Shown piece after piece: positions 1-10,412 of a stretch of 64,000 nt of DNA; position 1 is the stretch's first letter; every line of letters begins with the position of its first letter. The notes below the pieces were generated by a model, which saw nothing but the letters and a program-made list of their open reading frames with translations, made no database searches and was not told where the DNA came from. The position numbers were made by a program, and so were the translations under genes. Origin of the DNA: Adiantum capillus-veneris (Eukaryota > Streptophyta > Polypodiopsida > Polypodiales > Pteridaceae); assembly GCA_014529385.2 (NCBI GenBank), contig CM043960.1:78099910-78163909 (forward strand). The letters are read 5' to 3'.

Positions 1-335
1 AAGCTGCTCTTGCTCCATCTCCACCTTCTCATTCACCATCTCCTTGTGTGTGTGCGTGTGAGAGAGAGAGAGAGAGAGAGAGAGTGTGAGAGTGTGTGTG
101 CGATCGAGCGTTGCGGCGGCACGACGGTGGCGAGGCGGTTGAGCGCGGCGTAGCGGCGTCTCCCTCTTCTTCGCGGCGAGGAATCCTCTACGGCAGGAGC
201 ATAAGGCGGTGAGTGACACACCATTGCCCTCTTTGAGCTTACTAGTTAAACTAGTTGTGTGCTTGGAGCCGTCTGCGGCTCGTACACGGTGTATCGGCAA
301 GTCCCTTGCTTCGACAGTGCGGCAAGGAGCGCACA
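1..335 (+). repeat. Element A 5' LTR (3' part only)
   Basis: Position 1 aligns with 12914 in the 3' LTR and the match runs to gcgcaca at 335. It includes a GA microsatellite (about 61-84) that is longer than in the 3' copy, and a GC-rich GCG-repeat tract. The LTR ends in CA, four bases before the primer site. Confidence 0.93.
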
Positions 336-339
336 TTTT

Positions 340-357
340 TGGCGCCGCTGCCGGGGA
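340..357 (+). other. Element A primer-binding site (tRNA-Asp)
   Basis: TGGCGCCGCTGCCGGGGA matches the complement of the plant tRNA-Asp 3' end at 17 of 18 positions as I know that tRNA. Its place just inside the LTR is as expected for priming minus-strand DNA synthesis. Confidence 0.85.
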
Positions 358-1385
358 ATAGCCCTGCACTAAGCCCAAGAGGCACTTTGTGCTTCTTGTA
401 TGAGTGGTTTGCAGTAGGAAAGAAGAGGGAGAGGAAGTTAGCATTTTCTGTTTTTCTACTGCGTACATTTAGTATTAGTTAGACAGTTAGCAAAATTCTG
501 TTTTTCTGTTTGCACACAGTTAGCATTAGTCACACAGTTAGCATTTCTTGCATTTTTTGCGTTTTCTTTGTTTTCACTGCACAGTTCTGTCAAGTTTCAA
601 TTTTTTCATTTTCTGTGTTTTCTGTGTTTTCTGGTTTGTGCACAGTTAGGCGCACAGTTAGTTAATTAAGTAGGTTAGTAATTAGGTGAACCACTGATTA
701 GCAGGTCAGTAGGTAGGTGGGACAGTAAATAGGTAGCTGAGGTCAACGCGCACAAAAACGCGTACCGAATAATATCTCAAAAAAAAGAAAAAAAAATTAA
801 AAATAAAAATTTAAAAAAAATTTAAAAAATTTTTGTTTTCGAAATTAAAAAAAAAATTGAAAAAAAAGTGGAAAAAAAAATCCGAAAAATAAAAACGCGA
901 GTGAGTGGGAGGTTAAATTTTCGAAAATAAAAAATGTGAGTTATAAAAACGTACGGGTTGGTCTGTATAAAAGGTAGCCCAAGCCCAAGCCCAGGCCCAG
1001 GCCTCAATCCTCAGTCTTATGATATATACTAGACTCACTCTTATATATATACCCTACTCCCTCAAGAGAGAATGAGAGCATGTGGGACAAGTCCTCCACT
1101 CTCCTCCCTTCTCTTCCCACTTGCACCCTTAGACTTTCTAGTTTGGGCCTAGTTCCCTATTGGAAATTGACAGTTTTAGGGATTCCGAGGGCATACAGTG
1201 ACCAAACGGAGGGCTGTAAAGCACGGCACGACCCTCTGACCGATACGCTCGTTTCGAGCTATCACACGGCCCATTCCACGACACGCTCTAAAAAATCAAG
1301 CAAAAAAACAAACAAAAAACACGCTAAAAACTAGTCACAAGGCCTCCTAGAGCAGCTTTTTGACACCTTAGGGTATCAAAAGCAC
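358..1385 (+). promoter_or_regulatory. Element A untranslated leader, with TATA-like boxes and a uORF
   Basis: About 1 kb lies between primer site and gag. It holds a T-rich segment (430-660), an extreme A/T tract (about 775-890), a hexamer repeat of gcccaa/gcccag (977-1003), and two TATA-like sequences, tataaaagg at 966-974 and tatatatata at 1042-1051. An 84-codon frame opens at the ATG at 1080 and ends at 1334, 51 bases before the gag ATG; it has a basic Lys-rich C-terminus and matches nothing I know. Long leaders are usual in Athila/Tat elements. Whether the TATA boxes are used is inference. Confidence 0.55.
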
Positions 1386-4300
1386 ATGCACTTACGCTCT
1401 GGGCGGGTGCTAGAACACGAGCATATTGAGGGTGCCTCTGTTCATACGGACACCCATTACCCATCCACGATAGGCTCTAGACCCTCAGCGGGGACCCAAG
1501 GTAGCACCACCCAAGACCCTAAAATAGCCGCTAGTGATTCCTCCTCCGACTCAGAAATCATGGAAGCATACCCTACCCAAACCACTGAGAGAGAAGGCCA
1601 TGCAGCTCCCGAAGCTCCACAGCCTAGTACTAGTATGTTTAGCCGTTTCATGGAAACATTAGGTAGAGCTACTCGCTCGGAACCTGATGCAAATGAAGCA
1701 CACGAAGGGGGTGGGGAAGTGGACTCTCCTTTCACATCGCACATGGACCCCACACCCCCAAAGAGTGTCCATGTGGATATCCTGCCAACTTCTTACCAAG
1801 AAGGCCCTGTTGAGCTGCCTCCTTCAGAAGTTCCCTCTAGAGTACCGTTGGTGACAAGTAAAACCACGAGGAGCAACATTGCTTCTACCTCACAAGAAAC
1901 CGTTAACACGTCGACTCTAGAAGGATTGTTCATTAATGATCATTGGACATACGACCTCCACACTGAGGTGTTGACGGATCTGCACTCTGGCCACGCCTAC
2001 CATGTAGGATGGATAGAGATTGTACAATCCACCTCTAGTGCCACGAGCATCGAAGATCAACAGAAAATGATCGGTAATGTTATCCATGGCATTATTCAAT
2101 CAGAAAGGCAAAACCGAGGGGTAAATATACTCTCAACTGGCCCCATGAGATTTCTGGATACGAGCAAGGCTCAACAGCCTACTCTATCACAAATGGAGAC
2201 TCCTCTAATGAGCCCCATGGACCCATCTTACGTCATTTCACCTGGGGTCTCTATGCAATCTGAGCCTCCGAGCGACAACTTTAGCTTCCCTAACTTGGCT
2301 CAACCCTCTATTAAGGAAAACACAGTGCTCACTCCAGGGATAAGCCTGACAGAGAATGTACCGATGATATCTACGGTTAGCGCAGTGCCACTACCTAGTG
2401 TCGTAGTACCTAATATGGGGCCTCGACCGTATGTGCCTCTAGCCCCTTATGCACACATGGCCCCCACACCTCCAATTGTACCACTTGCTTATGCTCCTCG
2501 AGTGCCTCTCCCTAGCCCTTATCCGAGTGGACCTATGCCCGGTTATGTTCCATATCCTGCATCATCCACACATATGCCAAGACCGGTACCCGTCCCTCTC
2601 CCACATATGATTCCAAGAGTACCTCCACCGGCCCTGCCTCCTCACATAGGTGACTTGGCAGCGTTTGCTCAAACCATAGGTCGATCTATCGCGGAAAATA
2701 TGCATCATGCATCTGATAGAGAGCCTAGAAGTAAGGCAGTACAAATTTCCAAACTCACGCAAAAATTCAATGGGGACGAAGATGCTAGAAAAGACATTGA
2801 AGTGTTTGAACAAGTATGTGATTCCTTAGGGGAACGCAACGAACTACATAAGTGCAATGCCTTAAGCTTGACATTAAGTGGGAAGGCTGGAGATTGGTAT
2901 AGAACCCTAAGGGTGGACGAGAAAACAATCTACCCTACCCTTCGAAGGTTGTTTCTAAAGGAGTACATACGAGAAGGTGTGCTTTGGGGTGTAGCATCTC
3001 AGCTACAGAAGGCCGAACATAAGGAAGGAGAGTCAGTAAGGGACTTCATTAGTCGTCTAAAGCACTTAAACTCTCGCTGCCCTGTAAATGAGCGCTTCAA
3101 CAATAACCAACTGCTTGATCGATTCATTCGAGGGTTGAGGAATGAAGGAATCTATAATGGACTAGTGATTAGAGGTATCACAACCTGGGAAGATGTCACT
3201 GCCAATGCAATCCAATTAGAGGACAACTTGATGATAGCAGGCATGAGGGTGTCTACTGACACGAGATCCACTAGCTCACAAGCCATTGAGTATGAACCCA
3301 TGACTGCAAAGCCCATTGCCAATGAGCCAAAGGTATTTGAGACATTCTTGACAGACCTCACCAAGGCAATCCAAGAGTCTCTTAAGGATAATCGACCCCC
3401 TCAAAATAGTCACATGTATCCAAGAAGGGAGCAACAATGGTGTTCCATTTGCTTAGGTCCACATAGCACTAGTGAGTGCCCTACGTTTAGAGTAAAATTT
3501 AATGGAACTTGCAACGCATGTGGTAGGTATGGTCACCAAGCTAAGGATTGTTTAATGATCAAACGTATGATGGCAAATAGACCACCTGTAGCCTGGACGG
3601 ATGCGCCTCGAGCTCCTGTATTGATGCCTGCTCCACCTGTTGAGAAACTACCGCAACACATGGTCCCTAGATCTCAAACTGTTGTACAAGCTACACCGCT
3701 ACCACCTCCTGTGCTAGGACCGCAGCCCCCGCATCCAAGAGTCGCCCCTATGAACCAAGTGGGTTGCGAGCCATCAAATGCTTATGCAGATGGCTGTGAG
3801 GAGGAAATAGACACTAGTATTGCCTACGGACTTGATACATTGGAAGAGTGTCCTATATACTACATGGAAGATTATTGGGGGCAAGTCAAGCCGGTTTATC
3901 AAGCTGCTGCTCTCGCATCCAGAGGTCAAAATATCAACACCCAGGCTAGGAGGCCACCTCTTCAATGCTACGAGTGTGGTGGACCACATCGGGCAGCGGA
4001 ATGCCCTATTAGGCTGCAAAAGAATGCTGCACATATGCAAATGAATCAAGGGAGCACATCTGCAATGCCAATACTCACATGTAATCGTTGTGGCATAGAT
4101 CACTTGATTGCCCAATGCCCCTATAACCCAAATGCGCCTAAAATCACACCCCTAAATTTGGTCGAAATTGCTAGTGTGACATCGCCAATACCACCCGTCG
4201 CACCCGCTCATGCGATTACACGGTCCATGCTTCAAGGGCCAGGCCATATCCTCGAAGAGAGAGATACCGCGTCAGTTATCCAAGCAAAGAAAAAGAAGAC

Positions 4301-5813
4301 ACGAAGGAAGAGGTCGCAGAATACGGGAAATTCAAAGCCAAGTCCCAAAACAAACATAGGAAAAGGAGATGACCCCGTGTATATGAATGACCTCGAGGAT
4401 GATTCAGATTCAATCGAGACAATGGAAACTAGAACCAATACCACAAAGGGAAAGACCGACAAAGAAAATCGTAACATGGAACCAAATGAAAACCGAATAA
4501 GAGAAAACCATAAAGAACCTCTGAAAACACCACAAGTGTTTCCAAATCCAATCCAAGACCCCCAAGATAAACCGCAGGGGCAAAAAGGGAAGAATCGTAA
4601 AAAGAAGATTGGGACGTACCCAAACCCAGTAGACGAGATTGAGCAAGTGAGACATCTAAGAGGGTTAGTGGAGGAGACTCAAAGGAAACTAGAACCAGAA
4701 CCCATGCATGTCAAAATTCATGACACAGTGTTTCCCACGCAAGTTCACCCACCCCACATGAACCATAGACCGTTAGCCATATCTAGTATCATCCAAGAAG
4801 GGAGTGAGGACGGGACATCAGAAAGTGAGCATACACCTTTTTTGTTGGAAAGGATGTTTAACGAAGGAATACCTGATCCCATTGAGGAATATGAGATTCC
4901 ATCCTCACCAGTTCCTAGTCAAGGACCTACACCCTGCAAAACGCCAATGAATGTTGCCAAACTAGTGGACTTCATGTCTTCTGAGGTCCAAACCACGATC
5001 ATAGCAAAGCTGTATGGAGATCCTGAGTTATTCCTTGCACTTCGAGCATTCCTTAACGGAGAGCTACGAACGGGATTACCGCAGTTTGCGCAACCAAATA
5101 GGCCTGACTCGATTATGATTGATGAGGAAAATCATGTGCAATCACTTGACTTAGATGGACACGAGTCTGTGATCGAGGTACCCATTAACGAATTAGGGCA
5201 GTATTTTGAAGGCGACGAGTCTAATGCGACCCTACCCATCACTACCAAGGGATTAACTATAAAGGGAATTCTTGATGGTGGTGCGGGAGTTAGCATATTT
5301 ACAAAAGATTTTTGGGAATCCATGGGAAAACCCTGCCTCAGTGTTACTAACATTGTGGTAAAGATGGCAAATGGTTCCATAGCCAAACCTATGGGGATGC
5401 TCAAGGATCTTAAGATCAAAGTTCTAGGACACAAGGTACGACATACGTTCATTGTAATGGATTTCTCTAAACACCTTATGTCATATGAAATGATTTTAGG
5501 ACGACCATTCATGAGGGAAGCACAAATGGTTCATGATTGGTCTAAAAATCATGTCTATTTGCAATTCCAAGACTCTGTCCTTAGAGTGGATTTGGTGACT
5601 GGTAAGGTACACCCCTTAGGGAGTAAAACCATTATTGATCATCGCTCTGACACCACAGTTCACTCGGCCCCACTACAATATTGTTACACTTGTAAGAAGG
5701 ACTACAGACATTGGCCAAGATTCTCCTTACATGGATGTGTTACCGGGTATGACGGAATCAGACAACGTAGACTGGGTACACCTAGCTGCAACCATAGATA
5801 CCTGGGGAAATAG
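1386..5813 (+). CDS. Element A ORF1: gag polyprotein plus retropepsin
   Basis: The frame encodes 1475 residues. It forms the particle (gag) and the protease that matures it. The first ~440 residues are Pro/Ser-rich and begin MHLRSGR, like element B's gag start. The gag core lies at about residues 458-615 (FNGDEDARK onward). Four CCHC-like zinc knuckles start near residues 686, 709, 861 and 899; three have the tight CX2CX3HX4C spacing and one the classical CX2CX4HX4C. A long charged linker follows. The retropepsin has its active site at DGGAG (Asp1297) and ILGRPF near 1370. Gly instead of Ser/Thr after the catalytic Asp is unusual, though element C has it too. The frame has no interruptions, consistent with a young copy, and overlaps pol in a different frame. 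Confidence 0.92.
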   Translation: MHLRSGRVLEHEHIEGASVHTDTHYPSTIGSRPSAGTQGSTTQDPKIAASDSSSDSEIMEAYPTQTTEREGHAAPEAPQPSTSMFSRFMETLGRATRSEPDANEAHEGGGEVDSPFTSHMDPTPPKSVHVDILPTSYQEGPVELPPSEVPSRVPLVTSKTTRSNIASTSQETVNTSTLEGLFINDHWTYDLHTEVLTDLHSGHAYHVGWIEIVQSTSSATSIEDQQKMIGNVIHGIIQSERQNRGVNILSTGPMRFLDTSKAQQPTLSQMETPLMSPMDPSYVISPGVSMQSEPPSDNFSFPNLAQPSIKENTVLTPGISLTENVPMISTVSAVPLPSVVVPNMGPRPYVPLAPYAHMAPTPPIVPLAYAPRVPLPSPYPSGPMPGYVPYPASSTHMPRPVPVPLPHMIPRVPPPALPPHIGDLAAFAQTIGRSIAENMHHASDREPRSKAVQISKLTQKFNGDEDARKDIEVFEQVCDSLGERNELHKCNALSLTLSGKAGDWYRTLRVDEKTIYPTLRRLFLKEYIREGVLWGVASQLQKAEHKEGESVRDFISRLKHLNSRCPVNERFNNNQLLDRFIRGLRNEGIYNGLVIRGITTWEDVTANAIQLEDNLMIAGMRVSTDTRSTSSQAIEYEPMTAKPIANEPKVFETFLTDLTKAIQESLKDNRPPQNSHMYPRREQQWCSICLGPHSTSECPTFRVKFNGTCNACGRYGHQAKDCLMIKRMMANRPPVAWTDAPRAPVLMPAPPVEKLPQHMVPRSQTVVQATPLPPPVLGPQPPHPRVAPMNQVGCEPSNAYADGCEEEIDTSIAYGLDTLEECPIYYMEDYWGQVKPVYQAAALASRGQNINTQARRPPLQCYECGGPHRAAECPIRLQKNAAHMQMNQGSTSAMPILTCNRCGIDHLIAQCPYNPNAPKITPLNLVEIASVTSPIPPVAPAHAITRSMLQGPGHILEERDTASVIQAKKKKTRRKRSQNTGNSKPSPKTNIGKGDDPVYMNDLEDDSDSIETMETRTNTTKGKTDKENRNMEPNENRIRENHKEPLKTPQVFPNPIQDPQDKPQGQKGKNRKKKIGTYPNPVDEIEQVRHLRGLVEETQRKLEPEPMHVKIHDTVFPTQVHPPHMNHRPLAISSIIQEGSEDGTSESEHTPFLLERMFNEGIPDPIEEYEIPSSPVPSQGPTPCKTPMNVAKLVDFMSSEVQTTIIAKLYGDPELFLALRAFLNGELRTGLPQFAQPNRPDSIMIDEENHVQSLDLDGHESVIEVPINELGQYFEGDESNATLPITTKGLTIKGILDGGAGVSIFTKDFWESMGKPCLSVTNIVVKMANGSIAKPMGMLKDLKIKVLGHKVRHTFIVMDFSKHLMSYEMILGRPFMREAQMVHDWSKNHVYLQFQDSVLRVDLVTGKVHPLGSKTIIDHRSDTTVHSAPLQYCYTCKKDYRHWPRFSLHGCVTGYDGIRQRRLGTPSCNHRYLGK

Positions 5814-8800
5814 AGGAACCACTTGGGTCACACCAGAGGGGGAAGAGGTACCACAAATTGCACCTCTGAACATGATAAGTGCCATACATGCATCTTCTAA
5901 GGGCAAGGCAATTGTGGACCAATCTGACAGTGACACCGATAGCTCAATAGAAGACTTTGACCAACACGACTTGGACACTGACTCCCAGAGTGAAACGGAT
6001 TCTGAATCTCATGAATTAGAGAGTGGAGCAAGTTCAGAGTCAAAACATTCGGAAGGACCGAGCACATCAACCGATGATAGCTCCCCCGAGAGTGAAGAGG
6101 ACACCAACGAGGACTCCTTTAGTGAGCCAGATCTAAATGTAAATCAAAAGCAGGTCTCAAATAAGAAAAAGAAAAACCTTAAGAGGCGTCGATATCGAGC
6201 CAATGTACATGCTAGGATAAAAAAGAAGAGATCCTCAGCAGAATGGCTCAGTTATATAGGGGCATGTGATGCTCATCAAAAATTGGTAGACAATTGGGGT
6301 GAATATCTCCAAAATGTTATGTGGTGTAGACCACGACCCCATGACATAGCCCAATTAGAGATCATAGACAAGCCAAAGTTGAGCCGCACTGCAAGGAGGC
6401 GTCAAAACCAAGAGTTAGCTCGACAACACAAGAAAGCAGAAATGGAAGCACAAACCAAAGCACAACCAGAATCCACAGACTTGCATCCTGCACCAGAACA
6501 TTTCAAATCTTACACCACAGGGGAAGCAAAGGTTGTGTACACAAAAGCCCAAAGAATACCTATCGATGGGAATAATGGAATCTATGATGGTCTGGAAATA
6601 GTTAAAGAAATAGAATTAGCTGACCCCGGTGAAGAATCAAAACCTGTTTTTATTGCCCAAGACCTCACAGAAGTTGAAGAGGCAGTCCTCAAAGAGCTTC
6701 TCAAGGAATTCAAGGACGTATTCGCTTGGACATACCATGATATGCAAGGTGTTCCACCTTCTGTGGTCCAACATACAATCCCTATGATTAACACTGCGAA
6801 GCCCGTACAACAAAGACCCTACCCGATGAATCCTAAGTACGCAAAGATCATTCAAGAAGAACTAGAAAAGCTTATCAAATGTGGGTTCATATATCCTATT
6901 GAACACTCTGAATGGGTGTCTCCAATAGTTATCGTGCCAAAAAAGAATGGGAAACTCAGGGTGTGCGTGGACCTCAAAAAAGTTAATGCAGCTACTAGAA
7001 GAGACCATTTCCCCCTACCATATTCCGAACATGTACTCGAAAGAGTTGCAGGCAAGGAAGCTTATAGCTTTCTAGATGGGTACTCAGGCTACAACCAAAT
7101 CACGATAGCGCTAGAGGACCAAGCTAAAACTGCCTTCATCACAGAATTTGGCGTGTTTGCATTTCGTGTGATGGCTTTTGGCTTAACAAATGCCCCTGCT
7201 ACATTCCAACGATTAATAAACACTGCTTTTAAAGAATATTTGAGAGAGTTTTGTGAAGCTTTCTTAGACGACCTTTGTGTTTACTCTTCTTGGAAAGAAC
7301 ATCTATCATGTTTGCGGAAGGTGTTTGAAAAGTGTAGGTTATATCGTATCTCATTGAACCCGTTCAAATGCCAATTTTGGGTCAAGCATGGAGTTATTTT
7401 AGGGCATATAGTATCCAAGAATGGTATCTCAACCGATGAGAGCAAAATTAAAGTAATTCTAGAGTTACCACCACCAACCAATTACAAGGGAGTTCAAAGG
7501 TTCATGGGACACGTGGGTTATTATCGACGGTTTATTTTATTTTTCGCTGAGATAGCACGTCCTTTGTACAAGCTTCTCATTGAATTTAAATGGACTGAAG
7601 AGTGTGACCAGGCCTATGAACAATTGAAGAAAACACTAGCAAGTGCTCCGATTTTAAGGACACCTAACTGGGATGTCATTTTCCATGTGCATATTGATGC
7701 ATCAAACTTTGCTATTGGGTGTGTTCTCACTCAACCAGGAGAACATAAATTGGACTATCCCATTAGCTTTGCAAGCCGTCAATTGAACGATGCTGAAAGG
7801 AACTACACCACTACAGAGCGAGAAGGTTTGGCAATGGTTTATGCAGTAAAGAAATTTCGCTACTACTTTCTGGCAAACAAGTTTGTATTTTATGTGGACC
7901 ATCAAGCGTTGCTGTATCTGGTAAACAAGCCATGCTCCACAGGAAGAATCACACGATGGTTGTTAATTCTTCTGGAGTTTGATTTCACGATTGTAGTGAG
8001 ACCCTGTAAAAGGCACGTCATGGCTAATCATTTGTCTCACATACCCAATGGTGAAGCCCCTACAGGAGTTGATGATGAATTACCCGATACTTCCCTATTC
8101 ATAGTTGAGACTATGCCTGAATGGAGTGAGAACATTGTTAACTTTTTAGTTAATGGTTTTCCACCCAAGGAACTTCGTAAGGATATCGCTCAAAGGCTAG
8201 TAAAAGAATGTGAACCCTATTGTTTGATTGCCGAAACTCTGTATAGATTAGGCAAGGATGATATTCTTAGGCGTTGTGCCCGCGAGGATGAATATTTGTA
8301 TATCTTGCAAGAAGCACTCATGGGCATAGCAGGAGGACATTTTTCAGGAGACCTGACTGCTAGAAAGGTGCTGCAATCAGGCTATTGGTGGCCAACTTTA
8401 TTTAAGGATGCATCACTTTTTACAAAAGGGTGTGATGAGTGCCAACGTTACAAGACCACACAGCGCAAAGACAGAATGCCCTTACATCCTATTAAAGTAA
8501 CCCAACCATTTGAAAAATGGGGCTTAGACTTTGTAGGTCCAATTAGTCCCGCAGCTCGCAACACTCAATCTCGATATATTCTAGTTGCTACGGACTATGT
8601 AACAAAGTGGGCTGAAGCTAAGGCTTCACAAAAAGCTGACGCGAGGACAACAGCTAAGTTTCTTTTTGAGAACATTATCACAAGATTTGGTTGCCCTTTT
8701 GAAATTGTTAGTGATAATGGTACCCATTTTATAAATGAGGTAATAAGAGAGCTTACCACGACCTTTATGATATCCCACCATAAGTCTACACCTTATTACC

Positions 8801-9747
8801 CGCAAGCTAATGGACAAGCCGAGAGCACCAACAAGACTCTAATCTCTATTTTAACCAAGACGGTAGAAGCTAATCGCACTGATTGGGATTTGAAGTTGAC
8901 ATCTGCTCTATGGGCTTATCGTACTGCTTATAAAGTGGCTATTAATTGTACGCTATTCAAAATGGTATACGGCCAAGAAGCGGTTATGCCTTGGGAGTTT
9001 GTCATTCCTAGTCTTAGGGTAGCTTCGCAAGAAGGATGGAATGGTAACCCCTTAACCGAGCGTTTGTATATCTTAGAAAAACTAGACGAAGAGAGACAGT
9101 TGGCTGTGCAAAATGCTCTGATGGAAAAGGATAGGAGAAAGAAGTGGTTTGATCGCCATGTGAAGGACAAGGACATCAAAGTTGGTGATAAAGTCCTTAT
9201 GTATGGAGTACGTAAAGAGAAGAAAAAGTTGAAATATGCTGGTAAAGGACCATATAGAGTATGTGAAATTACCCCACAAGGTACCCTTCGTGTGGAAACT
9301 CTTGATGGAGTTCAAACCATTGGATTCCTCAATGGGAGTAAATTCAAAAGATATTATGATCCTTTAAGCCAAGAAGAACTACGGGCCATTCATCAAAAGA
9401 AGGCCGCCAAAGCACAAACCGAGTTAAACAAGATACAAGCTCAAGCTGAGGCTAAGGAGCGACAACAACGTATAAGACAAAAACGAGAGGCTAACCTTGG
9501 AGTCACAAATGCATTCCATGTGGAAATCGAAGAGGATGGGTTGGACTCTGACACACCTCTACGATACCCCATTGAGTTAAATAGTGCCTATGGAAAAGTG
9601 CTATATAACGCCTTATTGGACACGGGTGCTAAATATAATCTGCTATCCTATGGGGTGTGGTGTCAGTTAGGAAAGTCACCTCTATCTGAGAGTATTATCC
9701 AAGTCAAGGGTGTCAACAAGAAAAAAACTACGGTTTTTGGAATCTAG
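5635..9747 (+). CDS. Element A ORF2: pol (RT, RNase H, integrase) with C-terminal retropepsin-like start
   Basis: The frame is open for 1370 codons but begins without an ATG; the first is at 5731. It overlaps ORF1 by 179 bases in the +1 frame, so it needs frameshifting or separate initiation. In order: an acidic Ser/Asp/Glu linker, a basic Lys/Arg patch, RT with FLDD (Asp545-Asp546), RNase H starting at HIDASN (Asp688), a zinc-binding integrase N-terminus, and an integrase core with Asp965, Asp1027 and Glu1063, giving the DD35E spacing. A Lys/Gln-rich tail follows, and then LLDTGA (Asp1329), which begins a second retropepsin-like fold cut by TAG at 9745-9747. RT and integrase catalytic residues are intact, so the enzymes could be active. 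Confidence 0.93.
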   Translation: MIIALTPQFTRPHYNIVTLVRRTTDIGQDSPYMDVLPGMTESDNVDWVHLAATIDTWGNRGTTWVTPEGEEVPQIAPLNMISAIHASSKGKAIVDQSDSDTDSSIEDFDQHDLDTDSQSETDSESHELESGASSESKHSEGPSTSTDDSSPESEEDTNEDSFSEPDLNVNQKQVSNKKKKNLKRRRYRANVHARIKKKRSSAEWLSYIGACDAHQKLVDNWGEYLQNVMWCRPRPHDIAQLEIIDKPKLSRTARRRQNQELARQHKKAEMEAQTKAQPESTDLHPAPEHFKSYTTGEAKVVYTKAQRIPIDGNNGIYDGLEIVKEIELADPGEESKPVFIAQDLTEVEEAVLKELLKEFKDVFAWTYHDMQGVPPSVVQHTIPMINTAKPVQQRPYPMNPKYAKIIQEELEKLIKCGFIYPIEHSEWVSPIVIVPKKNGKLRVCVDLKKVNAATRRDHFPLPYSEHVLERVAGKEAYSFLDGYSGYNQITIALEDQAKTAFITEFGVFAFRVMAFGLTNAPATFQRLINTAFKEYLREFCEAFLDDLCVYSSWKEHLSCLRKVFEKCRLYRISLNPFKCQFWVKHGVILGHIVSKNGISTDESKIKVILELPPPTNYKGVQRFMGHVGYYRRFILFFAEIARPLYKLLIEFKWTEECDQAYEQLKKTLASAPILRTPNWDVIFHVHIDASNFAIGCVLTQPGEHKLDYPISFASRQLNDAERNYTTTEREGLAMVYAVKKFRYYFLANKFVFYVDHQALLYLVNKPCSTGRITRWLLILLEFDFTIVVRPCKRHVMANHLSHIPNGEAPTGVDDELPDTSLFIVETMPEWSENIVNFLVNGFPPKELRKDIAQRLVKECEPYCLIAETLYRLGKDDILRRCAREDEYLYILQEALMGIAGGHFSGDLTARKVLQSGYWWPTLFKDASLFTKGCDECQRYKTTQRKDRMPLHPIKVTQPFEKWGLDFVGPISPAARNTQSRYILVATDYVTKWAEAKASQKADARTTAKFLFENIITRFGCPFEIVSDNGTHFINEVIRELTTTFMISHHKSTPYYPQANGQAESTNKTLISILTKTVEANRTDWDLKLTSALWAYRTAYKVAINCTLFKMVYGQEAVMPWEFVIPSLRVASQEGWNGNPLTERLYILEKLDEERQLAVQNALMEKDRRKKWFDRHVKDKDIKVGDKVLMYGVRKEKKKLKYAGKGPYRVCEITPQGTLRVETLDGVQTIGFLNGSKFKRYYDPLSQEELRAIHQKKAAKAQTELNKIQAQAEAKERQQRIRQKREANLGVTNAFHVEIEEDGLDSDTPLRYPIELNSAYGKVLYNALLDTGAKYNLLSYGVWCQLGKSPLSESIIQVKGVNKKKTTVFGI

Positions 9748-10412
9748 CACACTTCTGTCAGTTATGACAATGGGATTGTAGCTCAAGACTTTTTGGTCAT
9801 GCCTACTGGAACTATGGAGGGTAATATAAACCTAGGCTGCACGTGGATGATAGCCACCAAATGCACTATTGATTGGGGGACTGGGGGTGTTACAACGCAA
9901 AAACAAACTCTTAGCCCTAACATTCAAGCCATAGTCCCTGAGATATTGCCTAAGGAAATAAAACCCAAGACATTGCATGTCCAAGAGGTTGAACCATACG
10001 TCCCCATAGCCCAACTCTCTAGAGCTTCAACTGATGTAGTTGAAAGAAATCTTGAGACACACAAGAACCATCCTAATATAACAGAGAAAACATACAAGTG
10101 GGTCCCTAAAGCCTCTGTAGTGAGCATGGTTGATGCAAAAAAACGGAAACCTAGTAAGAACCGTCCCACTCACTCCAAGAAATGTAAAGAAACGCTGCTT
10201 GGATTCCTAAACGACTATTGGATGCCCAAGGATACTATGAAGGAAATGATCGAATCTGGGTGCCCAAACGTAAAGTGTACTCTTACCTGTCACCTGGCCC
10301 ATGTAAGCCCAATCCTGTGGCTCCAAAACAAATTGAAAATCGCAGAAAGAAAAAAATCATGGAATGTTACACACCCGATCTAGAGCTAGTTTGGGTACCA
10401 AAGAAAGAATGA
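9748..10412 (+). pseudogene. Element A pol extension: rest of second retropepsin-like domain and W(V/M)PK tail
   Basis: After TAG 9745-9747 the pol frame stays open to 10383. The first part continues the DTGA domain: VMPTGTME, then NLGCTWM, which sits where retropepsins have LLGRPWM. The rest is Lys-rich and holds WVPK at 10099 and WMPK at 10219 in the pol frame. Two more copies, at 10257 and 10392, are in the next frame, which ends at 10412. The region is therefore either read by suppression and frameshifting, or newly broken. The ATG at 9799 could also start a short separate protein, but that would lack the catalytic Asp. Confidence 0.6.
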
